From positions 33,934 to 97,933 of the forward strand of contig NZ_CAKQFJ010000005.1 of NCBI RefSeq assembly GCF_934230905.1: a DNA stretch of 64,000 bases, given 5' to 3'. The notes beneath the pieces are model-generated. The model was not told the origin of the DNA and did no database searches. It was given only the letters and a program-made list of their open reading frames with translations. Source of the DNA: an uncultured Veillonella sp. Lineage in GTDB: Bacteria; Bacillota; Negativicutes; Veillonellales; Veillonellaceae. The position numbers and the translations under genes were made by a program. Shown piece after piece: positions 1-8,562 of this stretch (position 1 is its first letter; each line of letters begins with the position of its first letter).

Positions 1-2108
1 ATACGTTGTACTTCGCAATCATTTAATACTTGATGAACGCGACGTTCTGCTTCAAGCATAAGTTCTTCCGCATCACGTACATACACAAAGCCACGAGATA
101 CAAGATCTGGTCCTGCAATAATAGTACCCGAAGCAGTATCCATAGCCATGACAACGATAACCATACCTTCTTGTGCTAATTGTTGACGATCGCGAATAAC
201 GATATTACCAACATCACCAACACCAAGACCATCAACAAAGATAGCACCAGCTTGTACGCGGCCGCCTTTACGACCACCATCTTTATCAAATTCAAAGATT
301 TGACCATTGTCGCCGATAAGTACTTTCTTAGGGTCTACGCCCATAGCGACCCCAAGTTCGCCATGGCGACGTAACATACGGTACTCACCATGAACTGGGA
401 TGAAATACTCTGGACGCACAAGGTTAAGCATTGTCTTAAGCTCTTCTTGACTCGCATGACCAGATACGTGAATACCACGATCTTTACCATATACTACATG
501 ACAGCCTAGACGAAGCAAGTTATCAATGGTTCTACCCACAGCACCTTCATTGCCTGGAATTGGTGTAGCAGAAATGATAACAGTATCATTCGGTGCTAAT
601 TCTACAGTACGGTGGTTACTGGTAGCCATACGAGACAAGCCAGCCATCGGCTCACCTTGAGAACCAGTTGTTAAAATCATAATTTGGTCATCTGTATAGT
701 TGTGCATTACATCTACATCAATAATTGTATTTGGTGGAATATTCAAATAGCCACGCTCCTGAGCGATTTCTGTAACATTTACCATGCTACGGCCCATAAC
801 GACAACCTTGCGATTGAACATAACCGCTGCATCAATAGCTTGTTGAATACGGGATACGTTAGATGCGAATGTAGCCAATACAACGCGACCTTTTGCTTCA
901 CCCACCGCTTGTTTAATAGCAGGTCCTACGGAGCTTTCAGAACCTGTAAAGCCCGGTTTTTCTACGTTCGTAGAATCGGACATCAATGCCAATACGCCTT
1001 TGTTTCCCAGTTCTGCAAATTTGTGCATATCCATCAAACGACCATCCACTGGCGTTTGATCAATTTTAAAGTCCCCTGTATGAAGCACAGTACCAATTGG
1101 TGTATCAAAGTACACAGCACAAGAGTCAGGAATGGAGTGATTTGTTTGGATAAAACCAACCTTTACTTGACCAATTTGAACCTCATCACCGGCGGCAACT
1201 GTACGAAGACATTTTGGAGACACCTTATGCTCTTTAAACTTACCTTCAATCAAACCACAAACTAGGTTTGTTGCATATACTGGACAGTCAATTTCTTTCA
1301 TAAGGTATGCCAAAGAACCAATATGGTCTTCGTGACCATGGGTAATAACGACTGCTTTCACGCGATCTCTATTCTCAATAATATAGCTCATATCAGGAAT
1401 AACGATATCTACGCCTAACATATCTTCACTAGGGAACGCAAGACCAGCATCGAGAACGATGATTTCGTCTTCGTATTGGAAGATCGTCATATTTTTACCA
1501 ATTTCACCAAGGCCCCCAAGAGGGATGATTTGGAATTTCCCCTTATTAGAGCCCGCTGGTTGACGACCAATTAAATCAGATTGAACCTCTTGGTTGCGGT
1601 CATGATTACGAGCCATTGGACGATTATTAGTACGCGTACGACGGTTGTTAGTATTTTCATTGCGTCCATCATTCGCATTACGTGTACGCGTAGCATTACG
1701 GCCAGTTCTTGTATTACGCGTATTCTCACCATTTCTCTCCGTTCGGCGTGTATTTTCACCATTACGAGGGGTGCGAGTTTGACGAGACTTACGTTCTGTA
1801 CCTTGTTGTTCGCCTTGCTCACCTACTGGTCGTTGACGACGTGTATTCGTTCTTGGATGAGTCGCACGTCGTTGGCGACCTTCGCCACTTTGATTCGCTT
1901 CACCTGTATGGCGACGTTCACTCGTACGACGGCCTTCTGTATTACGATGCTCTCCAGCAGGTCGACGCGTATTAGTGCGACGACGAATGGTTTTTTGCTC
2001 ACCCTGAGCAGACGGCGCCGTCTCTACTGCAGTCACTTGTGCAGCATGTTGATTATCTGTTGTGTTCACAGTTCCTCCTAAAATTTTATTCATTAATTTG
2101 TTTAACAT
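1..2108 (-). CDS. rnj: Ribonuclease J, C-terminus cut by window edge
   Basis: A 5'-3' exo/endoribonuclease of the metallo-beta-lactamase/beta-CASP superfamily, acting in mRNA turnover and RNA maturation in the cytosol. Visible motifs are the zinc-binding HGHEDH near residue 256, HTGDF, SDSTNVEKPG, GSQGEP and PVHGEYRM. The conserved catalytic part begins near residue 188 (KGKFQIIPLGGLGEIGKNM). Before it lies an unusually long low-complexity arm rich in Arg, Asn, Thr and Gly, where the family normally starts almost at the enzyme domain. The gene runs off the left edge, so the last part of the C-terminal domain is missing. The start is uncertain: ATG at 2108 has AGGTGA seven bases upstream, and an in-frame GTG at 2069 has a perfect AGGAGG four bases upstream. 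RNase J1 and J2 cannot be told apart here. Confidence 0.95.
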   Translation of the reverse strand, partial: MLNKLMNKILGGTVNTTDNQHAAQVTAVETAPSAQGEQKTIRRRTNTRRPAGEHRNTEGRRTSERRHTGEANQSGEGRQRRATHPRTNTRRQRPVGEQGEQQGTERKSRQTRTPRNGENTRRTERNGENTRNTRTGRNATRTRNANDGRNENTNNRRTRTNNRPMARNHDRNQEVQSDLIGRQPAGSNKGKFQIIPLGGLGEIGKNMTIFQYEDEIIVLDAGLAFPSEDMLGVDIVIPDMSYIIENRDRVKAVVITHGHEDHIGSLAYLMKEIDCPVYATNLVCGLIEGKFKEHKVSPKCLRTVAAGDEVQIGQVKVGFIQTNHSIPDSCAVYFDTPIGTVLHTGDFKIDQTPVDGRLMDMHKFAELGNKGVLALMSDSTNVEKPGFTGSESSVGPAIKQAVGEAKGRVVLATFASNVSRIQQAIDAAVMFNRKVVVMGRSMVNVTEIAQERGYLNIPPNTIIDVDVMHNYTDDQIMILTTGSQGEPMAGLSRMATSNHRTVELAPNDTVIISATPIPGNEGAVGRTIDNLLRLGCHVVYGKDRGIHVSGHASQEELKTMLNLVRPEYFIPVHGEYRMLRRHGELGVAMGVDPKKVLIGDNGQIFEFDKDGGRKGGRVQAGAIFVDGLGVGDVGNIVIRDRQQLAQEGMVIVVMAMDTASGTIIAGPDLVSRGFVYVRDAEELMLEAERRVHQVLNDCEVQR

Positions 2109-2159
2109 ATATTTTCACCTATCATTAAAATTTGATCTTTACAGAGGAGGAGACAAACG

Positions 2160-2330
2160 AAAAAGGCGCTATCCAGCAGCGTCTTTCAAATGAGCGCAAA
2201 AATAGCGCAACTCAATTGTTACCGTTCAAGTCCTTTTGTCCATTCGCCTCTTGCAAATGAATATAGTGTACCATTAAACGCGTCAGCCGCGACGTTACGT
2301 TCTCTTCGTTACCGTTTAATGTTCATTATA
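2160..2330 (-). promoter_or_regulatory. Promoter and structured 5' leader of RNase J with a possible attenuator
   Basis: Reading the minus strand, a TATAAT -10 box lies at 2330-2325, so transcription should start near 2318. The predicted RNA opens with a stem CATTAAACG/CGTTTAATG (2321-2313 with 2280-2272) that encloses a smaller hairpin (CGTC/GACG, 2281-2294). Further on is a GAGTTGCGC/GCGCTC hairpin (2192-2213), then a nine-pair stem (2186-2178 with 2170-2162, one mismatch) followed by TTTTT, which looks like an intrinsic terminator about 50 bases before the start codon. GCGCTAT at 2208-2202 can pair with ATAGCGC at 2172-2166 in the terminator's 3' arm, giving a mutually exclusive fold. The pairings are read directly. 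Autoregulation or ligand control is inference. Confidence 0.5.
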
Positions 2331-2385
2331 ATCCGATCGTTCTGATGAAAGTCTTACTTTCATACGTTATTATTATTGTAACATA

Positions 2386-2425
2386 AAAATAGCGTTAACA
2401 AAAGAGGACCCTTATGTTAACGCTA
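2386..2425 (-). terminator. Intrinsic terminator of the UDG-like gene
   Basis: A perfect ten-base inverted repeat (TAGCGTTAAC at 2390-2399, GTTAACGCTA at 2416-2425) is followed on the minus strand by TTTTT. It sits directly downstream of the gene ending at 2437. Confidence 0.8.
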
Positions 2426-2436
2426 TGTCATTAAGA

Positions 2437-3231
2437 TTATACGATTTTATGTTTAATAACAGCCTCAGCAAACCCTTGTCGATAGAGATTAACTCCGCCG
2501 TTTGCAGGGTGGCGTAATCCAATAGCAGATAGACCAAATTTTCCCATCGTATCGGCAGACTTTTGTCCTACAGCCAGTAGAAGAGGTTCATCGCCACCCA
2601 TTTCATGATGTAATTCTAATAACCGTTTTGTATATTCCCATCCTTGCTCTTGCTCAGCCTCTGTAGGTGTACGATTCGTCAATGGATTTCCATTCTTATG
2701 AGGATGGAAAGGGAATATATTCCACAACAAGGTATCATACGGATCGATGCCTTTTTCTACGATAGCACTCCACACTACAGTATCGGTAGGTTCGTTAAAA
2801 CCATCTTTCTGCTGTGTTCCGTTTAATAAAGAGCTAGTAGGCGAACTAGTCCGTTCTAATCGAATCGACGTTACATCCTTCGCACGAATGGTTTTGTGCT
2901 TATCTAATAGCATTCTTTCACAAGTAATGGCAATGCCACTGAAACGCCCACCCTGATATCCTACTGCCTCTGCCACTACAAATACCTTAGCTCGACCTAA
3001 GCGTGGCAACAAATAGGCTAGCAAATTATCTCGACGCACCTGGGCCGCATCAAAGCCTTCTGTGACAATCTCTAAATCAGGATTTACCTCACCCCAAGGA
3101 TTATGAACGAGGCTGCCACGATACTGACCTAGCCACTCTACAAATCCACGCACCTTCTCTACTCGCTCCGCATCAAAGGATGCTATATATTCATCAAAAG
3201 ACATGCTCTTCTCTAACGCAAATAAAGACAT
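2437..3231 (-). CDS. Uracil-DNA glycosylase superfamily protein
   Basis: A probable DNA-repair glycosylase or UDG-fold relative of about 264 residues. Motif 1 is recognisable as VAEAVGYQGGRFSGIAIT (the GxxPGxxGxxxxG region). NIFPFHPHKNGNPLTNR lies near the middle. RHPANGG near the C-terminus matches the position of the HPS-type leucine-loop motif. The start at 3231 is chosen because GGGAGG lies four bases upstream; an ATG four codons earlier overlaps that ribosome site. The gene stands alone between two terminators. I infer a glycosylase role, but this branch of the superfamily is poorly characterised and the substrate base is not evident. Confidence 0.7.
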   Translation of the reverse strand: MSLFALEKSMSFDEYIASFDAERVEKVRGFVEWLGQYRGSLVHNPWGEVNPDLEIVTEGFDAAQVRRDNLLAYLLPRLGRAKVFVVAEAVGYQGGRFSGIAITCERMLLDKHKTIRAKDVTSIRLERTSSPTSSLLNGTQQKDGFNEPTDTVVWSAIVEKGIDPYDTLLWNIFPFHPHKNGNPLTNRTPTEAEQEQGWEYTKRLLELHHEMGGDEPLLLAVGQKSADTMGKFGLSAIGLRHPANGGVNLYRQGFAEAVIKHKIV

Positions 3232-3314
3232 ACAGCCTCCCATTTAACTTTTATAAGTAATAACTAATATATATCTACTATACATGATAATGACACAAAT
3301 TACATAAGAAATAT

Positions 3315-3351
3315 AAAAACCACCCAAGGATGTCAAAATACTTGGGTGATT
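3315..3351 (-). terminator. Terminator of the ABC importer operon
   Basis: CACCCAAG and CTTGGGTG form a stem (3321-3328 with 3341-3348), followed on the minus strand by a GTTTTT tract. It lies just after the ATPase gene that ends at 3370. Confidence 0.8.
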
Positions 3352-3369
3352 CTTTTGAGGCATATACAA

Positions 3370-4143
3370 CTAAATATAGAACTCGATTTTGTCTTCTTTT
3401 GCTAATTGGAATTGTTCGAAGATATGATTCCGTATAGTAACAAAGGCTGCCGATGTACGGTCGGTTCTGTTAATAATGTTTACAGGGATTATGGTTTGTA
3501 CGCGACCTGGATTAGCCGCCAGTACTACTACACGGTCTGCTAAGACCACAGCCTCTTCAATATCGTGAGTAACGAATACAACGGTTTTACCCTCTTCTCG
3601 GCAGATGCGAGAGATTTCGTCTTGTAAGTTGATACGTGTTAATGCATCGAGAGCGCCTAGTGGCTCGTCCATGAAGATAATATCTGGATCAACAGCTAGT
3701 GCACGAGCAATAGATACACGTTGTTGCATGCCCCCAGATAGTTCTGCAGGATAGCGGTTACGTGCATGATCAAGGCCTACCATTTTCACATATTTATCAA
3801 TGATAGCAGGGCGCTCTTCTTTAGGTACCTTTTTACTTTCAAGGCCTAATGCGATATTACTTTCCACTGTACGCCATGGCAATAAACCGTAGTTTTGAAA
3901 AACCGTTACATATCTGAGTTGAGGTGCTTTCACCTCTTCACCATCTATGGTAATAGAACCAGATGTAACGAGCTCAAAGCCCGCCATAGCATTCAATAAA
4001 GTACTTTTACCAGAACCAGAAGGGCCTAAGAGACAAATAAACTCCCCCTTTTCAATATCTAAATTTATATTTTCAAGAATGGTGAGTGGTTCCCCATCTT
4101 TCATAAATTCCTTATGTGCATTACGCACCGAAATGTAACCCAT
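3370..4143 (-). CDS. ABC importer ATP-binding subunit, nitrate/sulfonate/taurine type
   Basis: The cytosolic ATPase of an importer in the SsuB/TauB/NrtD class (257 residues, normal for the family). It shows Walker A (GPSGSGKST near residue 40), the Q-loop FQNYGLLPW, the signature LSGGMQQRVSIARALA, Walker B with the D-loop (IIFMDEPLGALD) and the switch histidine (VFVTHDIEEA). It is the last gene of a three-gene operon: the permease ends 11 bases upstream, with a GGAGGTGG ribosome site in the gap. Substrate specificity cannot be read from the ATPase. No regulator or catabolic gene adjoins the operon to suggest one. Confidence 0.93.
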   Translation of the reverse strand: MGYISVRNAHKEFMKDGEPLTILENINLDIEKGEFICLLGPSGSGKSTLLNAMAGFELVTSGSITIDGEEVKAPQLRYVTVFQNYGLLPWRTVESNIALGLESKKVPKEERPAIIDKYVKMVGLDHARNRYPAELSGGMQQRVSIARALAVDPDIIFMDEPLGALDALTRINLQDEISRICREEGKTVVFVTHDIEEAVVLADRVVVLAANPGRVQTIIPVNIINRTDRTSAAFVTIRNHIFEQFQLAKEDKIEFYI

Positions 4144-4154
4144 GAGGCCACCTC

Positions 4155-4907
4155 CTATTTCTCAATACCCCAACGCTTGTAAATCCATTTTTCGATGAGG
4201 GATACGCCCCAATCGAGTAAAAGCCCAACAAAACCGATGGTCAAAATAGCCACCATAAGAAGATCATTGCGCAAGTTGTTTCTCATATCGATAATAAGGA
4301 AGCCAAGGCCCGTTTGAGAACCGACCATTTCACCTGTTACAAGGAAAATCCACGCTGTACCAAGAGCGATGTGAAGACCTGATGCAATGCCAGGGAATAC
4401 AGCGGGCAACACGATTTTAAACAAGAGTTCTGGTTGTTTAATACCAAAGTTACGTGCCACCTTGATATATACAGGGTCGATATTTTGAATAGCAGACACC
4501 GTGGATAACAACACAGGGAAGAACGAGGCAATGAAAATAATAACAATAGCTGGTGCTTGACCAATACCAAAGAATAAAACAATAAATGGCAACCACGCTA
4601 CTGGTGAGATTGGTCGAATAACTTGAACAATAGGGTTAATATAATTCCAAATTCCCTTGTACCAACCTAGGATAAGGCCTAGAAATACGCCTGCTCCAAC
4701 GGAAATAATATAACCGATAAAGAAACGCACTAAACTATCTGCAATATCTTTAAAAAGAACACCGTCGCCTATAAGTTCTCCAAATCCAAGTAATACCTTA
4801 TATGGCGTTGGAAATAAGGCTTCGTTAAATCCTCCAAGGCGAACAATCAATTCCCAAATCAGCCAAGCCGCAATAAATGCCCCCGGCACATATGTATATT
4901 TCTTCAT
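4155..4907 (-). CDS. ABC importer permease, SsuC/TauC type
   Basis: The inner-membrane permease of the same importer (250 residues). It has about six hydrophobic segments. The EAA-loop region reads ARNFGIKQPELLFKIVLPA and is followed by FPGIASGLHIALG, typical of BPD_transp_1 permeases of the nitrate/sulfonate/taurine group. It starts ten bases after the binding-protein gene, with GGAGGGCGG ahead of the ATG. It should form a homodimer with two copies of the downstream ATPase. The ligand is unknown. Confidence 0.93.
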   Translation of the reverse strand: MKKYTYVPGAFIAAWLIWELIVRLGGFNEALFPTPYKVLLGFGELIGDGVLFKDIADSLVRFFIGYIISVGAGVFLGLILGWYKGIWNYINPIVQVIRPISPVAWLPFIVLFFGIGQAPAIVIIFIASFFPVLLSTVSAIQNIDPVYIKVARNFGIKQPELLFKIVLPAVFPGIASGLHIALGTAWIFLVTGEMVGSQTGLGFLIIDMRNNLRNDLLMVAILTIGFVGLLLDWGVSLIEKWIYKRWGIEK

Positions 4908-4917
4908 AGCCGCCCTC

Positions 4918-5871
4918 CTATGGTAACAATGATGTATCTACAAACTCTGAATAGCTCGGCACTTTTTTAATCAAATCAATGTGCGTCATATGATGCGCGA
5001 GCGCATTATAACGATCTTCTGTAAGGGCTAAATCTCCAAACCTAATCACTTGTAAAGAACGTTCAATAACAGGATCCTTAAATTTCATATATTTTAAGGA
5101 AATCTCTTTTTGTGCTTCTGGATGCTCATCTAAATATTTACCTGCATCAAGATAAGCCTTGGTAAAAGCTTTTGCTAACTCATGATGCTCATCAACGAAC
5201 TGTCCATTAAACACAAGGGCACAACAAATGTTGTCATGCCATAAATGATCCGGATCTTCAAAAACTTTACCTTTTCCCATTTCTAATGCAAGAGACCCAA
5301 ATGGTTCAGCTACACTATACCCAGCAATTTGTCCTACCGCTAACGCTGATGGCATTTCAGGAGGACTCATTTCAACGACTTGCACATCTTTTTCACTTAG
5401 ACCAGCATTCTCAAGCATGCAATCCACGAGAATTTTTTGAGTTGATTGTTTATGAGGAATAGCAAAGGATTTGCCTTTTAAGTCTTGTACAGAATTAATA
5501 TCATTATTGACGATAATGATATTACCTTCTGTATGACCCAATGCAGCAGCACGAACATCAATACCTTGTTCACGAGCCTTTACAGCAAGCTCAACGAGAA
5601 CGGCCGCAGCATCTACCTTACCGGTATTGAGTGCATCCATAAGCTCTGGCCAAGACCCATACTTAACAAGTTCTACATGAACAGGACCATCTGCTGTTTC
5701 TAATTCTTTTGTAGCAAATACTGGCAATGCATGGGTAAGTGGTAAATACGCTACGCGTACAGTTTTTAATTCTTGGGCCGTCTTTGGTGTATGGTATTCA
5801 TGATAGCCATAGGCTATCCCACCGATAACTAAGAGGACCACTCCGATAATTAGATACCAAGTCTTCTTCAT
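4918..5871 (-). CDS. ABC importer substrate-binding protein, NMT1/SsuA-like
   Basis: The extracytoplasmic binding protein (about 317 residues) and first gene of the operon. Residues 1-25 form a basic-then-hydrophobic N-terminal segment. There is no lipobox cysteine, so it is either released by signal peptidase or held by an uncleaved N-terminal helix. The mature part begins with VRVAYLPLTHALPVFATKE and contains GQIAGYSVAEPFGSLALEMG, a pattern of the nitrate/sulfonate/taurine (NMT1-like) binding proteins. The start at 5871 has GGGGA upstream; the frame extends 17 codons further without a good ribosome site. The ligand is not identified. Confidence 0.85.
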   Translation of the reverse strand: MKKTWYLIIGVVLLVIGGIAYGYHEYHTPKTAQELKTVRVAYLPLTHALPVFATKELETADGPVHVELVKYGSWPELMDALNTGKVDAAAVLVELAVKAREQGIDVRAAALGHTEGNIIIVNNDINSVQDLKGKSFAIPHKQSTQKILVDCMLENAGLSEKDVQVVEMSPPEMPSALAVGQIAGYSVAEPFGSLALEMGKGKVFEDPDHLWHDNICCALVFNGQFVDEHHELAKAFTKAYLDAGKYLDEHPEAQKEISLKYMKFKDPVIERSLQVIRFGDLALTEDRYNALAHHMTHIDLIKKVPSYSEFVDTSLLP

Positions 5872-6056
5872 AACTTCCCCTCTTTCTACCTCATAACAAG
5901 GGGCGTTTTTGACACATGTCATTTTCGCACATTTCTAAACCTTAGATGAAATAAGGGATTAGAACACCTCGTCCTATAAAATTATATAACCTACTATATC
6001 AATATGTTTTTATTCTGTCAATAATACATATTTATAGAATAGGGTTTGAAAAGCAC

Positions 6057-6090
6057 AAAAAAGCATCAACCGCTAATGCGGTTGATGCTA
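6057..6090 (-). terminator. Terminator of the glycosyltransferase-DedA operon
   Basis: A perfect 12-base-pair stem (AGCATCAACCGC at 6062-6073, GCGGTTGATGCT at 6078-6089) with a four-base loop is followed on the minus strand by TTTTTT, downstream of the gene ending at 6123. Confidence 0.9.
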
Positions 6091-6122
6091 CTTTCACAAA
6101 TCATGTAAACTATAACAATATA

Positions 6123-7760
6123 TCATTCTTCAATATAAGTTTGACGTTTATTCAAAATATAAATCTCTGAACTGCCAGCTTCACTATATTCACCAACATA
6201 AGGAGCAATACTAGACTGTTTAAAATGACTAATCTCTCCTTTGGGAACAATAACCATGATCTGCTTACCTTCAACCAAGCGCTTAATAAACTCATCTTCG
6301 GTCACTTGTTCCATGAGATATTTTTTATCCCACTCAGTACTACGATATTTTAGTTTATCTTTATCATCCCAACGACTACTATCACCTTTAATACGAATCA
6401 CCTTATGACCAGTGTAATATACAACAGATGTGCTATATCCATTGTAATAATACACATCACCATTATATTTTTCTACAACAGGGATCAGATTAATAGAGCT
6501 ACGTTGTTTTACAAGCGGCACTAAACCTTCAAGGACCACAATCGATGAAACAAGCATGGTACCAATCACAATGGTGCTCAATAAACGATACCGTTGACGC
6601 GTCCACCAAAACCAGAAAAGTCCTAATAGGGATACTCCTGCAAAAACATAGAGCAAACCATAATAGCCCCACGGAGCAAAGAAGGATGCCACTACATATG
6701 CAATCCATAATAAGAGTGTAGGACCTACAACAATCCACGGTACATAACGCGGCCTCCCTGGTCGCAGAGCTTTCAACGCCCCTAATGTACCTAAAATACT
6801 AAATGGTACGAGACTAATAAATGTATATAAAGGATATTTAGTAGCCATTAAAGAATAAAATAGAATGGTACCAACACCCCAACACATGCAATATAAATAC
6901 CACTTATGTCGCTGTTTAAAGCCCGTTATCATACCATAAATAACGGCCCCGGTCCACGGTAAAGAGGCACCTAAGAAAATGGCAATGTAATACCACCATA
7001 CATTATCTTCTGGATGTTCAGATTGCGTGGCACGAGTTACATTATTGAGGCCTAAAAAACCATCTACAAAAGCTTGTCCATGGGCACTATACATATAAAC
7101 ATACCATGGCATTGCGACAATAAGGAATGCTAAAATTCCCTTCCAATCAAAAAGGCGAAATAGCATTTGTTTTGAACGAGAAATCGCTGTATAAACAAGC
7201 AAAATAAGCCCTGGTAAAACGAGAGCTACCGGCCCCTTTGTTAAAACGCCCAGTCCGGAAAATACATAAGCTACAATCATAGCCGTACTAGAATTTTCGT
7301 TCAATCCTTTGTACGCATACATCATAACCATCAAAGTCGTATACAACAACACCATATCGGTTATAACACCATGAGCTACAGCCCAGAACATAAGAGATGT
7401 ACCAAGGATTGAAGAACCTACCAAGCCAACAAGCCAACGTCTGCTAAAGGTCCTTAACGATTGAAACATAGTCGCTACTGACAAGGCACCGAATATAGCA
7501 CTTGGCAAACGCACTACCCAATCTGCAAAACCAAACACTTTAAACGCTAAAGCAATAAGCCAATAAATCATAATAGGCTTATCATACCAAAATGTCCCAT
7601 AAATCTGTGGTGACAACCAGTTACCAGATAATACCATTTCTTTGGCAGTTAACGCATAATTCGATTCTACTGGATCCGTTACCGGTAGCATATTATTGGC
7701 AACCATAAAGAATACCAGCCAAACAACAAACAACACAGGCGTCAAACGAGACAATTTCAT
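6123..7760 (-). CDS. ArnT/PMT-like polyprenyl-phosphate-dependent glycosyltransferase
   Basis: An integral membrane glycosyltransferase of the GT39/GT83 type (545 residues, about a dozen hydrophobic segments and a C-terminal soluble tail). The first periplasmic loop has DPVESNYALTAKEM, with the acidic catalytic-type Asp and the downstream YDKPIMIYW seen in ArnT and PMT enzymes. Relatives move a sugar from undecaprenyl phosphate to lipid A, protein or another envelope acceptor on the outer face of the inner membrane. It lies 10 bases downstream of a DedA gene in one operon. Acceptor and sugar are unknown; 4-amino-arabinose addition to lipid A is only one option. Confidence 0.85.
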   Translation of the reverse strand: MKLSRLTPVLFVVWLVFFMVANNMLPVTDPVESNYALTAKEMVLSGNWLSPQIYGTFWYDKPIMIYWLIALAFKVFGFADWVVRLPSAIFGALSVATMFQSLRTFSRRWLVGLVGSSILGTSLMFWAVAHGVITDMVLLYTTLMVMMYAYKGLNENSSTAMIVAYVFSGLGVLTKGPVALVLPGLILLVYTAISRSKQMLFRLFDWKGILAFLIVAMPWYVYMYSAHGQAFVDGFLGLNNVTRATQSEHPEDNVWWYYIAIFLGASLPWTGAVIYGMITGFKQRHKWYLYCMCWGVGTILFYSLMATKYPLYTFISLVPFSILGTLGALKALRPGRPRYVPWIVVGPTLLLWIAYVVASFFAPWGYYGLLYVFAGVSLLGLFWFWWTRQRYRLLSTIVIGTMLVSSIVVLEGLVPLVKQRSSINLIPVVEKYNGDVYYYNGYSTSVVYYTGHKVIRIKGDSSRWDDKDKLKYRSTEWDKKYLMEQVTEDEFIKRLVEGKQIMVIVPKGEISHFKQSSIAPYVGEYSEAGSSEIYILNKRQTYIEE

Positions 7761-7770
7761 TATGTTCTCC

Positions 7771-8364
7771 TTATGATTTACGGCGATTCTTGTAGTATTT
7801 ATAACCGATTACGACAGCCACAATAGCAAAGACAACAATCATAATAACCAAAAACTCATGATTATACTCTATGAGGTCTTTCCAATTTTCTCCAAGAACT
7901 TTACCTAAGTATACAAGTAAAATGGTCCAAGGAATCGTTCCTAATATGGTCCACACGATAAAATGCCATAACGGATACCGTGCCATTCCAGCAGGAAATG
8001 AAATAAATGTACGAACACCAGGCAATAAGCGACCAAAAAATATGGCTGCACCACCATATTTATTAAACATTTTTTCAGCCAGTTCAAATTTATGCTCATT
8101 AAAAAATACATATTTACCGTATTTTAATAATAAAGGGCGCCCGCCATATTCGCCCATCCAGTATGACAATATAGATCCCACTATACCTGCCAATATACCG
8201 ACAACCATAGTTGTATGAAGTTCAAATATACCTTGAGCAATCAAATACCCTGCAAATCCAAGAACAATTTCACTGGGAATTGGCACATTTGCATTTTCTA
8301 ATATCATTGCCATAAACATGGCTGCATAGCCATATGTTTCCATAAACGAAATAATATATTCCAC
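7771..8364 (-). CDS. DedA family membrane protein, probable undecaprenyl-phosphate carrier
   Basis: 197 residues with several hydrophobic segments. The family signature is present: ENANVPIPSEIVLGFAGYL near residue 23 and FFGRLLPGVRTFISFPAGMAR near residue 113, containing the conserved Arg pair. Some DedA proteins recycle undecaprenyl phosphate across the inner membrane. The start is GTG at 8364 with AGAGGT seven bases upstream; the next ATG is at residue 8. It is the first gene of a two-gene operon with the polyprenyl-phosphate-dependent glycosyltransferase, which fits carrier recycling, though the functional link is inferred. Confidence 0.9.
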   Translation of the reverse strand: MEYIISFMETYGYAAMFMAMILENANVPIPSEIVLGFAGYLIAQGIFELHTTMVVGILAGIVGSILSYWMGEYGGRPLLLKYGKYVFFNEHKFELAEKMFNKYGGAAIFFGRLLPGVRTFISFPAGMARYPLWHFIVWTILGTIPWTILLVYLGKVLGENWKDLIEYNHEFLVIMIVVFAIVAVVIGYKYYKNRRKS

Positions 8365-8469
8365 TTGTTATACCTCTTCATAACTCCCCTATCATGGACT
8401 TATGATATGTTACTATTAACAACGATATGCTGGTGAAAATTTCACCATGTATACAATCTATTTTACCAT

Positions 8470-8503
8470 AATAAAATGACCCTCACCATAAGGCAGGGCC
8501 ATT
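8470..8503 (-). terminator. Probable terminator of the kinase-like gene
   Basis: An imperfect stem (ATGACCCTCACC with GGCAGGGCCAT) runs into TTTTATT on the minus strand, 60 bases after the gene that ends at 8563. Confidence 0.6.
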
Positions 8504-8562
8504 TACAATACTAATCATATGTAATCATATGTAATTTACGATGATTATTAATCATTCTATAG

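Noticed and set aside
684..1265. 193-codon plus-strand open frame opposite RNase J
   Set aside because: It is antisense to a strongly conserved gene with clear motifs and has no ribosome site or recognisable protein.
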